From Paenibacillus kobensis NBRC 15729 (GTDB lineage Bacteria > Bacillota > Bacilli > Paenibacillales > Paenibacillaceae): 62,348 nt of DNA. The notes beneath the pieces were generated by a model that was not told the DNA's origin, did not search any database, and was given only the letters and a program-made list of their open reading frames with translations. The position numbers were made by a program, and so were the translations under genes. The stretch is from the NCBI RefSeq assembly GCF_004000825.1, contig NZ_BILZ01000034.1:1-62348 (forward strand). The letters are read 5' to 3'. Below, piece after piece: positions 9,059-16,997 of the stretch. Numbering within the stretch: the stretch's first letter is position 1; each line of letters begins with the position of its first letter.

Positions 9059-11236
9059 TTAACGCTCTACTTTGATCGACACCGATTCGCCCTGGCTCGC
9101 ATTCGGACCGATCCACAGCGTGAAGTCGCCCGGCTCCACCGTCCAGTTCATATCCCCGTCCAGAATTGCGAGCTCCTTCGCTCCAATGCTGAACGACACG
9201 ACTGCTGATTCACCCGGCGCAAGCTTCACCTTCTGGTAGCCGATCAGCTTCTTCAGCGGCTGGGTTACGCTGGCCACTTCGTCGCGCACATAGCACTGTA
9301 CGACTTCTTCGCCTTCACGGCAGCCCGTGTTCTCGAGCATGACGTAAGCAACCAGTACGCCATCGGCTTTCATCGTCGTACGGGATGTGACGACAGGACC
9401 GTAAGAGAAGGTCGTATAGCTTAGACCGTAGCCGAATGGATACAACGGCTCGGTCGTCGAATCGATATAATAGGACGAATATACGCCGGCAGGCGGACGT
9501 CCCGTTTTCTTCCGGTAATAATAGATCGGCACTTGTCCGATGTTGTGCGGGAACGTAACGGGCAAACGGCCGCCCGGGTTATAATCGCCGAACAGAACGT
9601 CGGCAATCCCGCTGCCGCTCTGAACGCCGAGATGCCATGCTTGCACGATAGCATCGGCATATTCCTCGAGCCATGGCAGCGCAAGCGGTCGGCCGCTCAG
9701 CAGCACGGCGACGACCGGCTTGCCGAGTGCGGCAATCTCTTCGACCAGACGGCGCTGAGCGCCTGGCAGATCGAGGCTAGTCCGGGAACGGGATTCACCG
9801 CTCATCTCGAGCGATTCGCCAAGCGCCATGACGACGACATCCGCCTGGCGGGCTGCCTCAAGCGCCTGCGCAAATCCTTCCTCGGACGCGTCTGCGATAG
9901 CGCATCCTTCGGCAAATTGAATAGCCGATGCCCCTGCTGCTTGGCGGATGCCCGCCAGCATGCTGACGACATCTTCCGGTTTGCCGTCGAATGCCCAGCA
10001 GCCGAGCGGATCCTTGCTGTTGTCCGCAAGCGGACCGATAACAGCAATAGATTGTCCGTCCTTGCTCAGCGGGAGAAGGGAGTTCTCATTGCGCAGCAGG
10101 ACGATCGATTCGCGTGCCGCTTCGCGGGCCAATTCCGTGAACCCGGCGCGCGCAACCGCAGCCGCTTCTGGAGCCACCGCTTCAACGAACGGTTTCTCGA
10201 TCAAGCCAAGCTTGATCTTAACCGCGAGGATGCGGAGAACGGACTGGTCGATGACCGACTCCGGCACACGGCCTTCCCGTACAAGCTTCGGCAGATGCCG
10301 AATAAAGATGCCCGAATGCATGTCCATGTCGCAGCCTGCGAGCACGGTTCGTTCGCAAGCTTCTTCTTCGCTGCCCGCCACGCCGTGCGTGATGAGCTCT
10401 TGCAGCGCGTTGTAGTCACTTGCGACGATGCCTTCAAAGCCCCACTCGCCGCGCAGAATCGTCTTCAGCAAGTAAGGGTTCGCGCAAACCGGAACGCCGT
10501 TAATCTCGTTGAAGGATGCCATAATGCTAAGCGCGCCGGATTCGACCGCTTCCTTGAACGGCGGCAGAATAACTTCACGCAGCACGCGGTCAGACAAGTC
10601 CACCGTGTTGTAGTCGCGGCCTGCTTCCGCCAGTCCATAGCCGGCAAAATGCTTCGGACAGCTAGCTGCAGCAAGACCCGGGCCATCGTCCACCTGAGCG
10701 CCTTCTACCCACGCCTTCGCATAGTCGGACGTGAGCAGCGGATCCTCGCCGATGCTCTCGGCGATGCGTCCCCAACGCGGATCGCGGCTGACGTCGATCA
10801 TCGGAGCGAATACCCATGCGACGCCATCTGCCATGGATTCGCGCGATGCCGCTTCCGCCGTCTTGCGCGCCAGTTCCGGATTCCAAGCCGAAGCCTGCGC
10901 AAGCGGGATCGGGAATACCGTCTTATACCCGTGAATGACATCGCGGCCGATCAACAGCGGAATACGCAGTTCCGTGTTGTCTTGAATGAGCTGCTGAAGC
11001 TCATTCGCTTCCTCGGCTCCCGACAGATTGAAGATCGAGCCAACGCGTCCTAGCCGAATTTCTTCCCGCAGCAGATCGCGCTGCGATACACCTGTCTCCG
11101 GGTTGATAGGGTTGAAGCCCCAGTCGTACTGGGTCATTTGACCGACCTTATCTTCCAGCGTCATGCGGGACAGCAGTTGCTCCGCTTGCGACTTAATCGC
11201 AGGCGTTAACCATGAACCCTTCTCCGTTGAGATCAT
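9059..11236 (-). CDS. Glycoside hydrolase family 3 beta-glucosidase-like enzyme
   Basis: 725 residues from the ATG at 11236, which follows TAGGAGG at ideal spacing. A longer frame back to 11335 would add 33 residues overlapping the upstream gene. It has the GH3 N-terminal TIM barrel (GRDVIHGY, RDPRWGRIAES, KHFAGYG), the nucleophile Asp in VASDYNAL (about D274), the GH3 C-terminal domain (VVMALGESLEMSGE) and a fibronectin-III-like end (PFGYGLSYTTFSY). There is no signal peptide, so it is probably cytoplasmic. It sits 16 bases after the GH30 gene. Beta-glucosidase and beta-xylosidase are both possible in this family. Confidence 0.93.
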   Translation of the reverse strand: MISTEKGSWLTPAIKSQAEQLLSRMTLEDKVGQMTQYDWGFNPINPETGVSQRDLLREEIRLGRVGSIFNLSGAEEANELQQLIQDNTELRIPLLIGRDVIHGYKTVFPIPLAQASAWNPELARKTAEAASRESMADGVAWVFAPMIDVSRDPRWGRIAESIGEDPLLTSDYAKAWVEGAQVDDGPGLAAASCPKHFAGYGLAEAGRDYNTVDLSDRVLREVILPPFKEAVESGALSIMASFNEINGVPVCANPYLLKTILRGEWGFEGIVASDYNALQELITHGVAGSEEEACERTVLAGCDMDMHSGIFIRHLPKLVREGRVPESVIDQSVLRILAVKIKLGLIEKPFVEAVAPEAAAVARAGFTELAREAARESIVLLRNENSLLPLSKDGQSIAVIGPLADNSKDPLGCWAFDGKPEDVVSMLAGIRQAAGASAIQFAEGCAIADASEEGFAQALEAARQADVVVMALGESLEMSGESRSRTSLDLPGAQRRLVEEIAALGKPVVAVLLSGRPLALPWLEEYADAIVQAWHLGVQSGSGIADVLFGDYNPGGRLPVTFPHNIGQVPIYYYRKKTGRPPAGVYSSYYIDSTTEPLYPFGYGLSYTTFSYGPVVTSRTTMKADGVLVAYVMLENTGCREGEEVVQCYVRDEVASVTQPLKKLIGYQKVKLAPGESAVVSFSIGAKELAILDGDMNWTVEPGDFTLWIGPNASQGESVSIKVER

Positions 11237-11252
11237 CGATAAACCTCCTATA

Positions 11253-12605
11253 TTACGCGCTAGGGAACAGCAGCGTTTGGATCGAGTGCGCCGGGATGCT
11301 TCCTTCTGCCACTTGCTCATTGTTGCGAACGACATAAGGATGCTGCTCGTCCGTACGGTTCAGTACGACAACGACGATTTCACCGTTCGGATTGCGGAAT
11401 GCAGTCGTGGACAAGCTCTCCGTATATTTCGTGCAGCCGATGCGCACTGCGCCCGGACGAATGTATTTGCTGAAATGGCCGATGTAATAGTACGACGATT
11501 GGAACGTAAGCGAATCGTTCTTCGTATCCGCGATGATCGGAGCGTCGCAATAGTTGCCGACATGGTTCGGTCCGCCTTGCTCGTCGAGCACGATGTTCCA
11601 ATCCGTCCAGCCGGACATGCCGTTGTTCAAGTTGCCCATAATGTCATGCGCGTAGCGCTCGCCGCTCTTCCAAGAGCCCAGCTGTACGCCGCCTTCATGG
11701 CAGCCTTCCGTGAAGATGAGGGCTTTGTCCGGATAACGCTTCTGTACCGCTTGCAGCGCTTCGAAGTGGTCGCCGGAATACCAATGGAAGCCGATGCCCC
11801 AAATGTATTTGGACGCTTCCGCATCGTCGAACGCCATCTTCGCACGGTCGTATACGCGTTCCTTGTTATGGTCCCAGACCATGACTTTCACATCTTCATA
11901 GCCTGCTTGGTGCAGCTCAGGTCCCAGATAATCGCGGACAAAATCTTTCTCTTCCTCCGCCGTATAAATGCAGGAGTCCCAGATTTGAACGGCTTTCGCT
12001 TCGTTCTGAACCGTAAGGCCCCATACGGGCACGCCTTCCGCCTCATATGCTTCGATATACTTCACATAATAACGTGCCCAAGCCGAACGGTATTCCGGCT
12101 TCAGCTTGCCGCCGTTGTTCATCTCGCCAGTCGTCTTCATCCAAGCTGGCGGGCTCCAAGGCGAAGCGTAGAACGTGAATCCGTCACCTGCAAACGCTTT
12201 GGCTTGCTTAATATATGGAATCATCAGCTCGCGGTCATGGCTGATATCGAACGTCTCCAGCGCTTCGTCTCCGTCTTGCACATACGTATAGTTACCTAGT
12301 GCAAAGTCGCAGCTGTTAATATGCGAGCGGCAGATCGTGTAGCCTATGCCATCTTGTGCATCGTAATATGCGCTTAGAATACGAGTGCTGTTCGCGTCGC
12401 TAAGCTTCGATGCCGTAACAGCCGACGCTTCCGTAATTGCGCCGCCGAAGCCAAGGATCGATTGGAACTCGATATCGTCATACACGTTAATGATTTTATT
12501 CTCGATGCCTTGTACATCGTCCAGAAGCTCGAGCGATGCCGTCTCGGTCATCCGGTCTTGGGTTCCTTGCGAAGTCTGAATGATGCGAATTGTGCGTGCG
12601 TTCAT
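11253..12605 (-). CDS. Glycoside hydrolase family 30 enzyme
   Basis: 450 residues without a signal peptide. GH30 hallmarks are GFGGAITEAS near 52-61, FYASPWSPPAWMKTT, the acid/base Glu in LTVQNEA (about E202), the nucleophile Glu in LIFTEGCHEGG (about E300) and the C-terminal beta-domain (VVVVLNRTDEQHPYVV). GGAAGGGGAA lies upstream at slightly long spacing. It is the first gene of a two-gene unit with the GH3 enzyme and divergent from an AraC regulator. Family activities include beta-1,6-glucanase, glucosylceramidase and beta-glucosidase. The pairing with GH3 suggests stepwise breakdown of an imported beta-glucoside. Confidence 0.92.
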   Translation of the reverse strand: MNARTIRIIQTSQGTQDRMTETASLELLDDVQGIENKIINVYDDIEFQSILGFGGAITEASAVTASKLSDANSTRILSAYYDAQDGIGYTICRSHINSCDFALGNYTYVQDGDEALETFDISHDRELMIPYIKQAKAFAGDGFTFYASPWSPPAWMKTTGEMNNGGKLKPEYRSAWARYYVKYIEAYEAEGVPVWGLTVQNEAKAVQIWDSCIYTAEEEKDFVRDYLGPELHQAGYEDVKVMVWDHNKERVYDRAKMAFDDAEASKYIWGIGFHWYSGDHFEALQAVQKRYPDKALIFTEGCHEGGVQLGSWKSGERYAHDIMGNLNNGMSGWTDWNIVLDEQGGPNHVGNYCDAPIIADTKNDSLTFQSSYYYIGHFSKYIRPGAVRIGCTKYTESLSTTAFRNPNGEIVVVVLNRTDEQHPYVVRNNEQVAEGSIPAHSIQTLLFPSA

Positions 12606-12746
12606 ATGGGTAAGTAGTTCCCCTTCCAGTTCTGTAATGCATTTATTATAATAGGAGCCAGTCCGAAGCTTGAAGAAACAATATAACTGAAAACATCAAC
12701 GATCTGATTGAAGTTATATTTTTTACAGAGAAAGGAAAACGTTGGA
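12606..12746. promoter_or_regulatory. Divergent promoter region between GH30 and the AraC regulator
   Basis: On the minus strand a TATAAT at 12652-12657 serves as a candidate -10 for the glycosidase genes. No good -35 lies 17 bases upstream, which fits activator dependence. A 9-bp inverted repeat AATATAACT (12680-12688)/AGTTATATT (12712-12720) is centred about 95 bases upstream of the GH30 start, a plausible regulator-binding site. Confidence 0.45.
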
Positions 12747-13535
12747 ATGAATGAAATTAATGTCGACCTCAGCGAATACTCGAAGCATCAAAACCCTTTT
12801 CGCCAGTACTATGAAGGCGGTCTCGACACCTTTATCGTAAGACTTCAAGTGGAAGGGATGTGCCAGGCGCTCGTCGAGGGGGAAATCGTCACAATCCGGC
12901 CGGGTAATCTGCTGCTGTTCCAACCTGGCGATATATACGATCTGCGCATTGGACTTAGCGAAGAAGGAAATGTGATGTCCGGGGACTATTACTTTATGAG
13001 CAACGGACCGGGAATGCGGGAATGGTGGGAGCAGAAGCAGCGGCCGACGTTAACGACGATCGTAGAGGACAGCCGGATCAAATCGGTATGGCATCAGATC
13101 GTCATGGAGAAAAGAAGACTTGACGGCGGCACGCCCGCCATCGCCTCGTCGCTTGTTTGGTCTCTCTTGCTGTTAATCGACCGCGCCATCGAAGAGACGC
13201 CAGACGAGCAGTCGCCTGCCGCGCACCATGCGCTGCGGATGCGCCAGTATGTAGAGGAGCATGCTTACGGAGAACTGAGGCTTCACGACGTGGCGCAGCA
13301 TACGGGGCTGAGCGTCTCAAGAGCGGTGCATTTATTTAAAACGCACTTCGGCGTTTCCATTATCGGATATGCGCAGCAACTTCGCCTTGCCCGTGCCGTC
13401 AAGCTGCTGGATCACAGCATGCTGTCGCTCGAGCAGATTGCAGCAGATACCGGACTCGGCAGCTACGCTTATTTTCATCGGCTGTTCCGCTCGCAATACG
13501 GCATCTCGCCGGGCGCCTATCGGAAGAAGAGATAA
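12747..13535 (+). CDS. AraC-family transcriptional regulator of the GH30-GH3 unit
   Basis: 262 residues from the ATG at 12747, preceded by AGAAAGGA. The frame could open at a TTG at 12708 without a ribosome site. An N-terminal cupin-type sugar-binding half (EGEIVTIRPGNLLLFQPGD) precedes two helix-turn-helix motifs (LHDVAQHTGLSVSRAVHLF and LEQIAADTGLGSYAYFHRLF, ending YGISPGAYRKKR). Divergence from the GH30 gene suggests it senses an intracellular sugar and activates that promoter. Confidence 0.9.
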   Translation: MNEINVDLSEYSKHQNPFRQYYEGGLDTFIVRLQVEGMCQALVEGEIVTIRPGNLLLFQPGDIYDLRIGLSEEGNVMSGDYYFMSNGPGMREWWEQKQRPTLTTIVEDSRIKSVWHQIVMEKRRLDGGTPAIASSLVWSLLLLIDRAIEETPDEQSPAAHHALRMRQYVEEHAYGELRLHDVAQHTGLSVSRAVHLFKTHFGVSIIGYAQQLRLARAVKLLDHSMLSLEQIAADTGLGSYAYFHRLFRSQYGISPGAYRKKR

Positions 13536-13547
13536 CAAACCTTCATT

Positions 13548-13631
13548 CCGCATGCTAATGTTCTTTCGAACGCTGTTGTTTTCGGATTGTTCAACACTCC
13601 GCAAGCGAATGTTCTTACGACCGCTGTTGGG
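13548..13631 (+). repeat. Two extra tandem arms of the palindromic element
   Basis: Two consecutive units of about 36-45 bp (core CATTCCGCATGCTAATGTTC, then CACTCCGCAAGCGAATGTTC) repeat the left arm of the full element that starts at 13632. They look like partial duplications. Confidence 0.75.
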
Positions 13632-13772
13632 CACTCCGCATGCGAATGTTCTTACGATCGCTGTTGTTTTCGGATTTCTTCTGAACAATTAGTCTATGGG
13701 GAAATCCGAAAACAAAGGCGACCACTTCGTTTCTTCAGAATCATTCGCATGCTCCGTTTCGTTCGCGAGTAA
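13632..13772 (+). repeat. Palindromic intergenic element, copy 1
   Basis: About 140 bp, homologous to 29597-29734 and to the reverse complement of 30395-30535. The outer arm TGCGAATG pairs with CATTCGCA and the inner arm TTTTCGGATTTC pairs with GAAATCCGAAAA. Short reading frames here are artefacts of the repeat. It fills the gap between the convergently placed AraC gene and the YhcN-like gene. Confidence 0.85.
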
Positions 13773-13814
13773 TGTGAAGATCATTAGTTGCTCCGTTTCT
13801 TGATTTATGTAAGA

Positions 13815-13843
13815 AGGAGCAGAGATTGATTCCTCTCTGCTCC
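13815..13843 (-). terminator. Probable terminator of the YhcN-like lipoprotein gene
   Basis: The stem AGGAGCAGAG/CTCTGCTCCT lies 15 bases past the stop at 13859. The following minus-strand TCTTACATAA is only weakly U-rich. Confidence 0.55.
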
Positions 13844-13858
13844 TGACTTAGTTACTTA

Positions 13859-14896
13859 TTAACGCAGCGGGTACGTGATCGTGTTGCCAATGTCGCGGAT
13901 CAAGTCGCCAACGTCGTCTGCCATAGAACGGATCGGATGATTCTGCGAGTAGTTGTTGCCGAAGCCGACACCGTCGCGGTTCGTTCCGTCAAAACCAAAC
14001 ATACGATTCGTTCCGTCTAGACCAAGGCCGCGGTTCGTACCATCAAGGCCAAAGCCGCGACTTGTTCCGTCAAGGCCGAGGCCGCGGTACGAGCGATTGT
14101 TATCGAACGTCCCATTCAGATCGATGCCTCGGGTCGCATCATCCAAGCCCGTCCCTCGATACGTGCCGTTTGTGCCGTAGCTGTTGTTGTAATATTGGTT
14201 GTACATGCCCGGAGTGTTAGCGCCATGCATGTTGTACGAACCGTTGTTCAATGCATACGGGCGCATGGCATTATTATTGTACGAATTAAGCCGGCTGCCG
14301 GACGGAGTATGGTTAAGCCCGTTCAGGCTGTACGTATTGTACGAGCCAGTCGTACCGGTCGTGCCAGTGCCAGTGCCAGTGCCAGTACCCGTTGTACCAT
14401 TCAAACGGGCTTGAAGCTGCTGAATACGCCCATGCAGTGTTTTGTCGCTCGTAATGTGGACGTTATAGCCTGGTTGCAGGTTTTTGACACTGTTGCGAAC
14501 TTTCGTCTCCACCGAGCGGGCGGCCATGCCGCGCTTGATGTCTAAGCCGACGAGCGCGTTGTTGCCATGGACGAATACGGTCGCTTTGTCTACGCCTCGG
14601 ACCGTCGTTGCTTTTTTGGCAATGCGATCTGCAAGCGCCTTGTTGGACGCGGTCTTCGCCGCATCTCCATCATGATTCAAATAACGGGCGCCGGTATTAT
14701 TGCTATATCCGGTAAAGCTTCTGCTGCCGTAAGGAGTCGAATAAGGTCGGGATTGATTCAGATATGGAGCGGGCTCGCTAATGTTACGCGTTCTGTACTG
14801 ATCGACCTTATTATTGTCCCGATAAGCACCGCAAGCTGTCGTCATCGACACCATTAACGTTGCAGTAAGCAGCAATGCGCCTGTTTTTTTGCGCAA
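13859..14896 (-). CDS. YhcN/YlaJ-family sporulation lipoprotein
   Basis: 345 residues from a TTG at 14896. A perfect GGAGGTGATT lies eight bases ahead of that TTG, while the GTG at 14905 is inside the ribosome site. The signal (MRKK, hydrophobic core, TTAC lipobox) is followed by the YhcN/YlaJ domain (ADRIAKKATTVRGVDKATVF, NALVGLDI, VRNSVKNLQPGYNVHITSD) at about 85-165. A GTGTGTG linker, an Asn/Tyr/Gly-rich segment and 9-residue repeats of the type RGLGLDGTN follow, with a conserved C-terminal end (MADDVGDLIRDIGNTITYP). Family members are spore or forespore-membrane lipoproteins. The long Gly/Asn insert is unusual for the family. Confidence 0.85.
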   Translation of the reverse strand: MRKKTGALLLTATLMVSMTTACGAYRDNNKVDQYRTRNISEPAPYLNQSRPYSTPYGSRSFTGYSNNTGARYLNHDGDAAKTASNKALADRIAKKATTVRGVDKATVFVHGNNALVGLDIKRGMAARSVETKVRNSVKNLQPGYNVHITSDKTLHGRIQQLQARLNGTTGTGTGTGTGTTGTTGSYNTYSLNGLNHTPSGSRLNSYNNNAMRPYALNNGSYNMHGANTPGMYNQYYNNSYGTNGTYRGTGLDDATRGIDLNGTFDNNRSYRGLGLDGTSRGFGLDGTNRGLGLDGTNRMFGFDGTNRDGVGFGNNYSQNHPIRSMADDVGDLIRDIGNTITYPLR

Positions 14897-14899
14897 GCA

Positions 14900-14909
14900 A
14901 ATCACCTCC
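14900..14909 (-). promoter_or_regulatory. Perfect Shine-Dalgarno that decides a TTG start
   Basis: GGAGGTGATT is fully complementary to the 16S rRNA 3' end and is spaced correctly only for the TTG at 14896. Confidence 0.75.
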
Positions 14910-14959
14910 GCCCATTATAGTGCGAAGAACGCCCGTCCGTTAATCTGGTAGTTGATTGT

Positions 14960-15745
14960 TCAGTTGGGTGCCGATGACGGAAATGGCGGAGGCGTTAGCG
15001 ACGGCGGCGTTCGGGATACAGAATCCTTCATAAGCTCTGAGACCGTAACAAAACGAAAGCCTCTGCGGTGAAGTTCCGGCAGTATCGTCTCAAGCGCGGT
15101 AATCGTCTGCGTCTTGCCGTCGACATGATCGTGAAACAGCACGATGTCGCCATTATGCGCATTGCGAAGCACTTTGTTCGTAATCTGCCAGACGCCGGGA
15201 CGGACCCAGTCGCGCGTGTCTTGATGCCACGACCACAGAATCGGCTTTAAGCCCATGCCGTTGGCTGTTGCGACAAGCCGCTCATTAAACATTCCGCCAG
15301 GCGGACGGAACAAAACCGAATGCTGTCCAGTCGCTTTCCTTATCGCTTCCTCCGTCCGTTTCAATTCGGTTTGAATTTGCTGAGCCGAGCTGTTCTGAAA
15401 GTACGTATGGTTGTACGTATGGTTCGCGATTTCATGGCCTTCTTTTACGATGCGGAGTGCCGTATCCGGAAAAGCCTCCACCCGTTTCCCAACGACGAAG
15501 AACGTGCAGCGTGCTTCATATTGCTTTAATAAGTCCAATATTTGATTCGTCTGTTTCGGATCAGGACCGTCATCGAACGTCAGTGCGATGAGCGGATGGT
15601 TCGTCTTTACTTCCCATATGACGTCGCCGCGGCTTTCGTAATAATACCGGTCCTTCTTTACTGGAACAGCGTCAGCCTGATGCGGTACAGCCGGTACGAG
15701 CAGTAAAACGCATGCCGCAGCGGCGAGCCAAGTACGAACTGGCAT
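14960..15745 (-). CDS. Secreted polysaccharide deacetylase (NodB domain)
   Basis: 261 residues from the ATG at 15745, chosen for the AAAGGGTGA upstream and the immediate signal peptide (VRTWLAAAACVLLLV, cut after QADA). A start at 15766 adds seven residues but lacks a ribosome site. All five NodB motifs are visible: TFDDGPD (D58/D59), HTYNH (H109/H113), RPPGG, a Trp-rich WSWHQDTRDW and IVLFHDH. It should remove N-acetyl groups from peptidoglycan or chitin-type polymers outside the membrane. The Pro/Ser-rich C-terminus is dispensable-looking. The surroundings suggest a sporulation or wall role. Confidence 0.9.
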   Translation of the reverse strand: MPVRTWLAAAACVLLLVPAVPHQADAVPVKKDRYYYESRGDVIWEVKTNHPLIALTFDDGPDPKQTNQILDLLKQYEARCTFFVVGKRVEAFPDTALRIVKEGHEIANHTYNHTYFQNSSAQQIQTELKRTEEAIRKATGQHSVLFRPPGGMFNERLVATANGMGLKPILWSWHQDTRDWVRPGVWQITNKVLRNAHNGDIVLFHDHVDGKTQTITALETILPELHRRGFRFVTVSELMKDSVSRTPPSLTPPPFPSSAPN

Positions 15746-15829
15746 GTGGGTCACCCTTTTTTTCATTCATGTTGCCCGTCACGCTTCCGAATTATTCCCG
15801 GCTGCTCCATTCATTCTCCAATACAGCTA

Positions 15830-16261
15830 TTACTCGACCATAATTTCTTTTTTCTTTGTAATGTGCAGTTCGCCTTGATACAAATGCAAATAGACATAAT
15901 AACGCCCAGGCTCCGTAAATGTCGTGTCTGCAACGAATGTCTCCGTCTTGTCATCTAGCTTCGCATTGATAAGCTCAGGCAGACGCTTCCAATCCGACTT
16001 ACGGATATCGAATGCGAATTGAGCGCCTTCCAGCGTCGGGAGCCCCGTCACAACGCTTTGCAGCGTTACGCTTTTACCTGTATGTACCACAGCCGGGTTC
16101 GTCGAGAAATCGACTTTTACATCCGCCTCATTGGCAGTGCCGTTTCCATCCTGTTTCGACGAAGAACAGGCCGATACGATAACCGCTAACATGATGATCA
16201 TCACCAAGGAAATAAAGCCCGCTGTCCGATTGTTTCTTTTACCCCGATCTATTGCTGTCAT
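15830..16261 (-). CDS. YtkA-like lipoprotein
   Basis: 143 residues from the ATG at 16261, which has AAGGAG eight bases upstream. A basic N-terminus and hydrophobic helix lead to the lipobox VSAC. One small beta-sandwich domain follows (NPAVVHTGKSVTLQ, AQFAFDIRKSDW, TFTEPGRYYVYLHLYQGELH), resembling the YtkA/FixH immunoglobulin-like fold. The role is unknown. Members often sit at the membrane near metal or redox functions. It is a single gene between the deacetylase and YmaF. Confidence 0.75.
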   Translation of the reverse strand: MTAIDRGKRNNRTAGFISLVMIIMLAVIVSACSSSKQDGNGTANEADVKVDFSTNPAVVHTGKSVTLQSVVTGLPTLEGAQFAFDIRKSDWKRLPELINAKLDDKTETFVADTTFTEPGRYYVYLHLYQGELHITKKKEIMVE

Positions 16262-16479
16262 ATCTTGTTCTCCTTCCATGCCGCTATTCCTTATCGTTGC
16301 CGATTACGGCCAACTTTACATGTCGAACTCCAGTCTAATCGATATTTCTCAGTATGGGGCATACCATCATCTATTGGTCATAAAATCGTCGAAACATTGT
16401 GACAGAAAAAAAGCCTGCACAACGTGCAAACTTTGGTACGACGAGGCGCCCGCATCAAGCCTTATACCAGTAACGTGCA

Positions 16480-16528
16480 AAATAAAAAGCTGCACCGCAC
16501 ACCAGAAGAACTGGCATACTATGCAGCA
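16480..16528 (-). terminator. Terminator of the YmaF-like gene
   Basis: On the minus strand GCTGCA pairs with TGCAGC, with an inner CCAG/CTGG stem, followed by TTTTTATTTT. Confidence 0.65.
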
Positions 16529-16538
16529 GTCTGCTCTT

Positions 16539-16907
16539 TTACTTCTTCGTAAGAGGGCTTTGAATCAGCGTCGCGAATTTGAACGGGTGAACGTGACCGT
16601 CTACCAGCGTCGTCATGCCTTTAACCAGGTGGACATGCTTGCCGTTGCCGACCGATATGGCAGGACCGGTGAATACTTTTTTCAATTGATGAAAATGGTC
16701 AAAAAAGTCCGTGTTCGAAAACTTGATTTCGTGGATGTGGCTGCTGCCAAAAGGAATTGCCTGCCCTGTAACGCCTGCGATACGGTGATTGTGCCGGTCG
16801 TTGCCTTCCTCCGCCAGCCGCGTGCTGGACGTAAATTCGTGGACATGCGTTTGTACCCGCCGTTTGCACTTGGAAATCGCCGCTTTGCTGGCTTTTAATG
16901 TACGCAT
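16539..16907 (-). CDS. ymaF: YmaF-family protein
   Basis: 122 residues from the ATG at 16907, with GGGAGG nine bases upstream. A TTG at 16910 is also in frame. The His-rich sequence carries repeated HVHEF, DRHNHRIAGVTG, SSHIHEIKF, KHVHLVKG and GHVHPFKF motifs, which is the YmaF signature. The regular His-x-His pairs suggest metal binding. No function is established that I can name with confidence. Confidence 0.85.
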   Translation of the reverse strand: MRTLKASKAAISKCKRRVQTHVHEFTSSTRLAEEGNDRHNHRIAGVTGQAIPFGSSHIHEIKFSNTDFFDHFHQLKKVFTGPAISVGNGKHVHLVKGMTTLVDGHVHPFKFATLIQSPLTKK

Positions 16908-16997
16908 CAAGTAATGCCTCCCACAAGCAGAATTGCTTTATCGTATTAGGAGGCGCAGCATGTTGCGCTTTCGTATGCCTATTGCGGGCTCTTATTT

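Noticed and set aside
9533-11053. 506-codon open frame on the plus strand
   Set aside because: It is antisense to the GH3 gene, rich in Arg/His/Ala and without domain features. It arises from codon bias of the true gene.
11237-11335. Longer start for the GH3 gene
   Set aside because: The extension overlaps the GH30 gene and has no ribosome site, while TAGGAGG marks the ATG at 11236.
13332-13692. Short frames of 107-118 codons on both strands
   Set aside because: They run from the end of the AraC gene into the palindromic repeat. The peptides reflect the repeat sequence and recur at its other copies.
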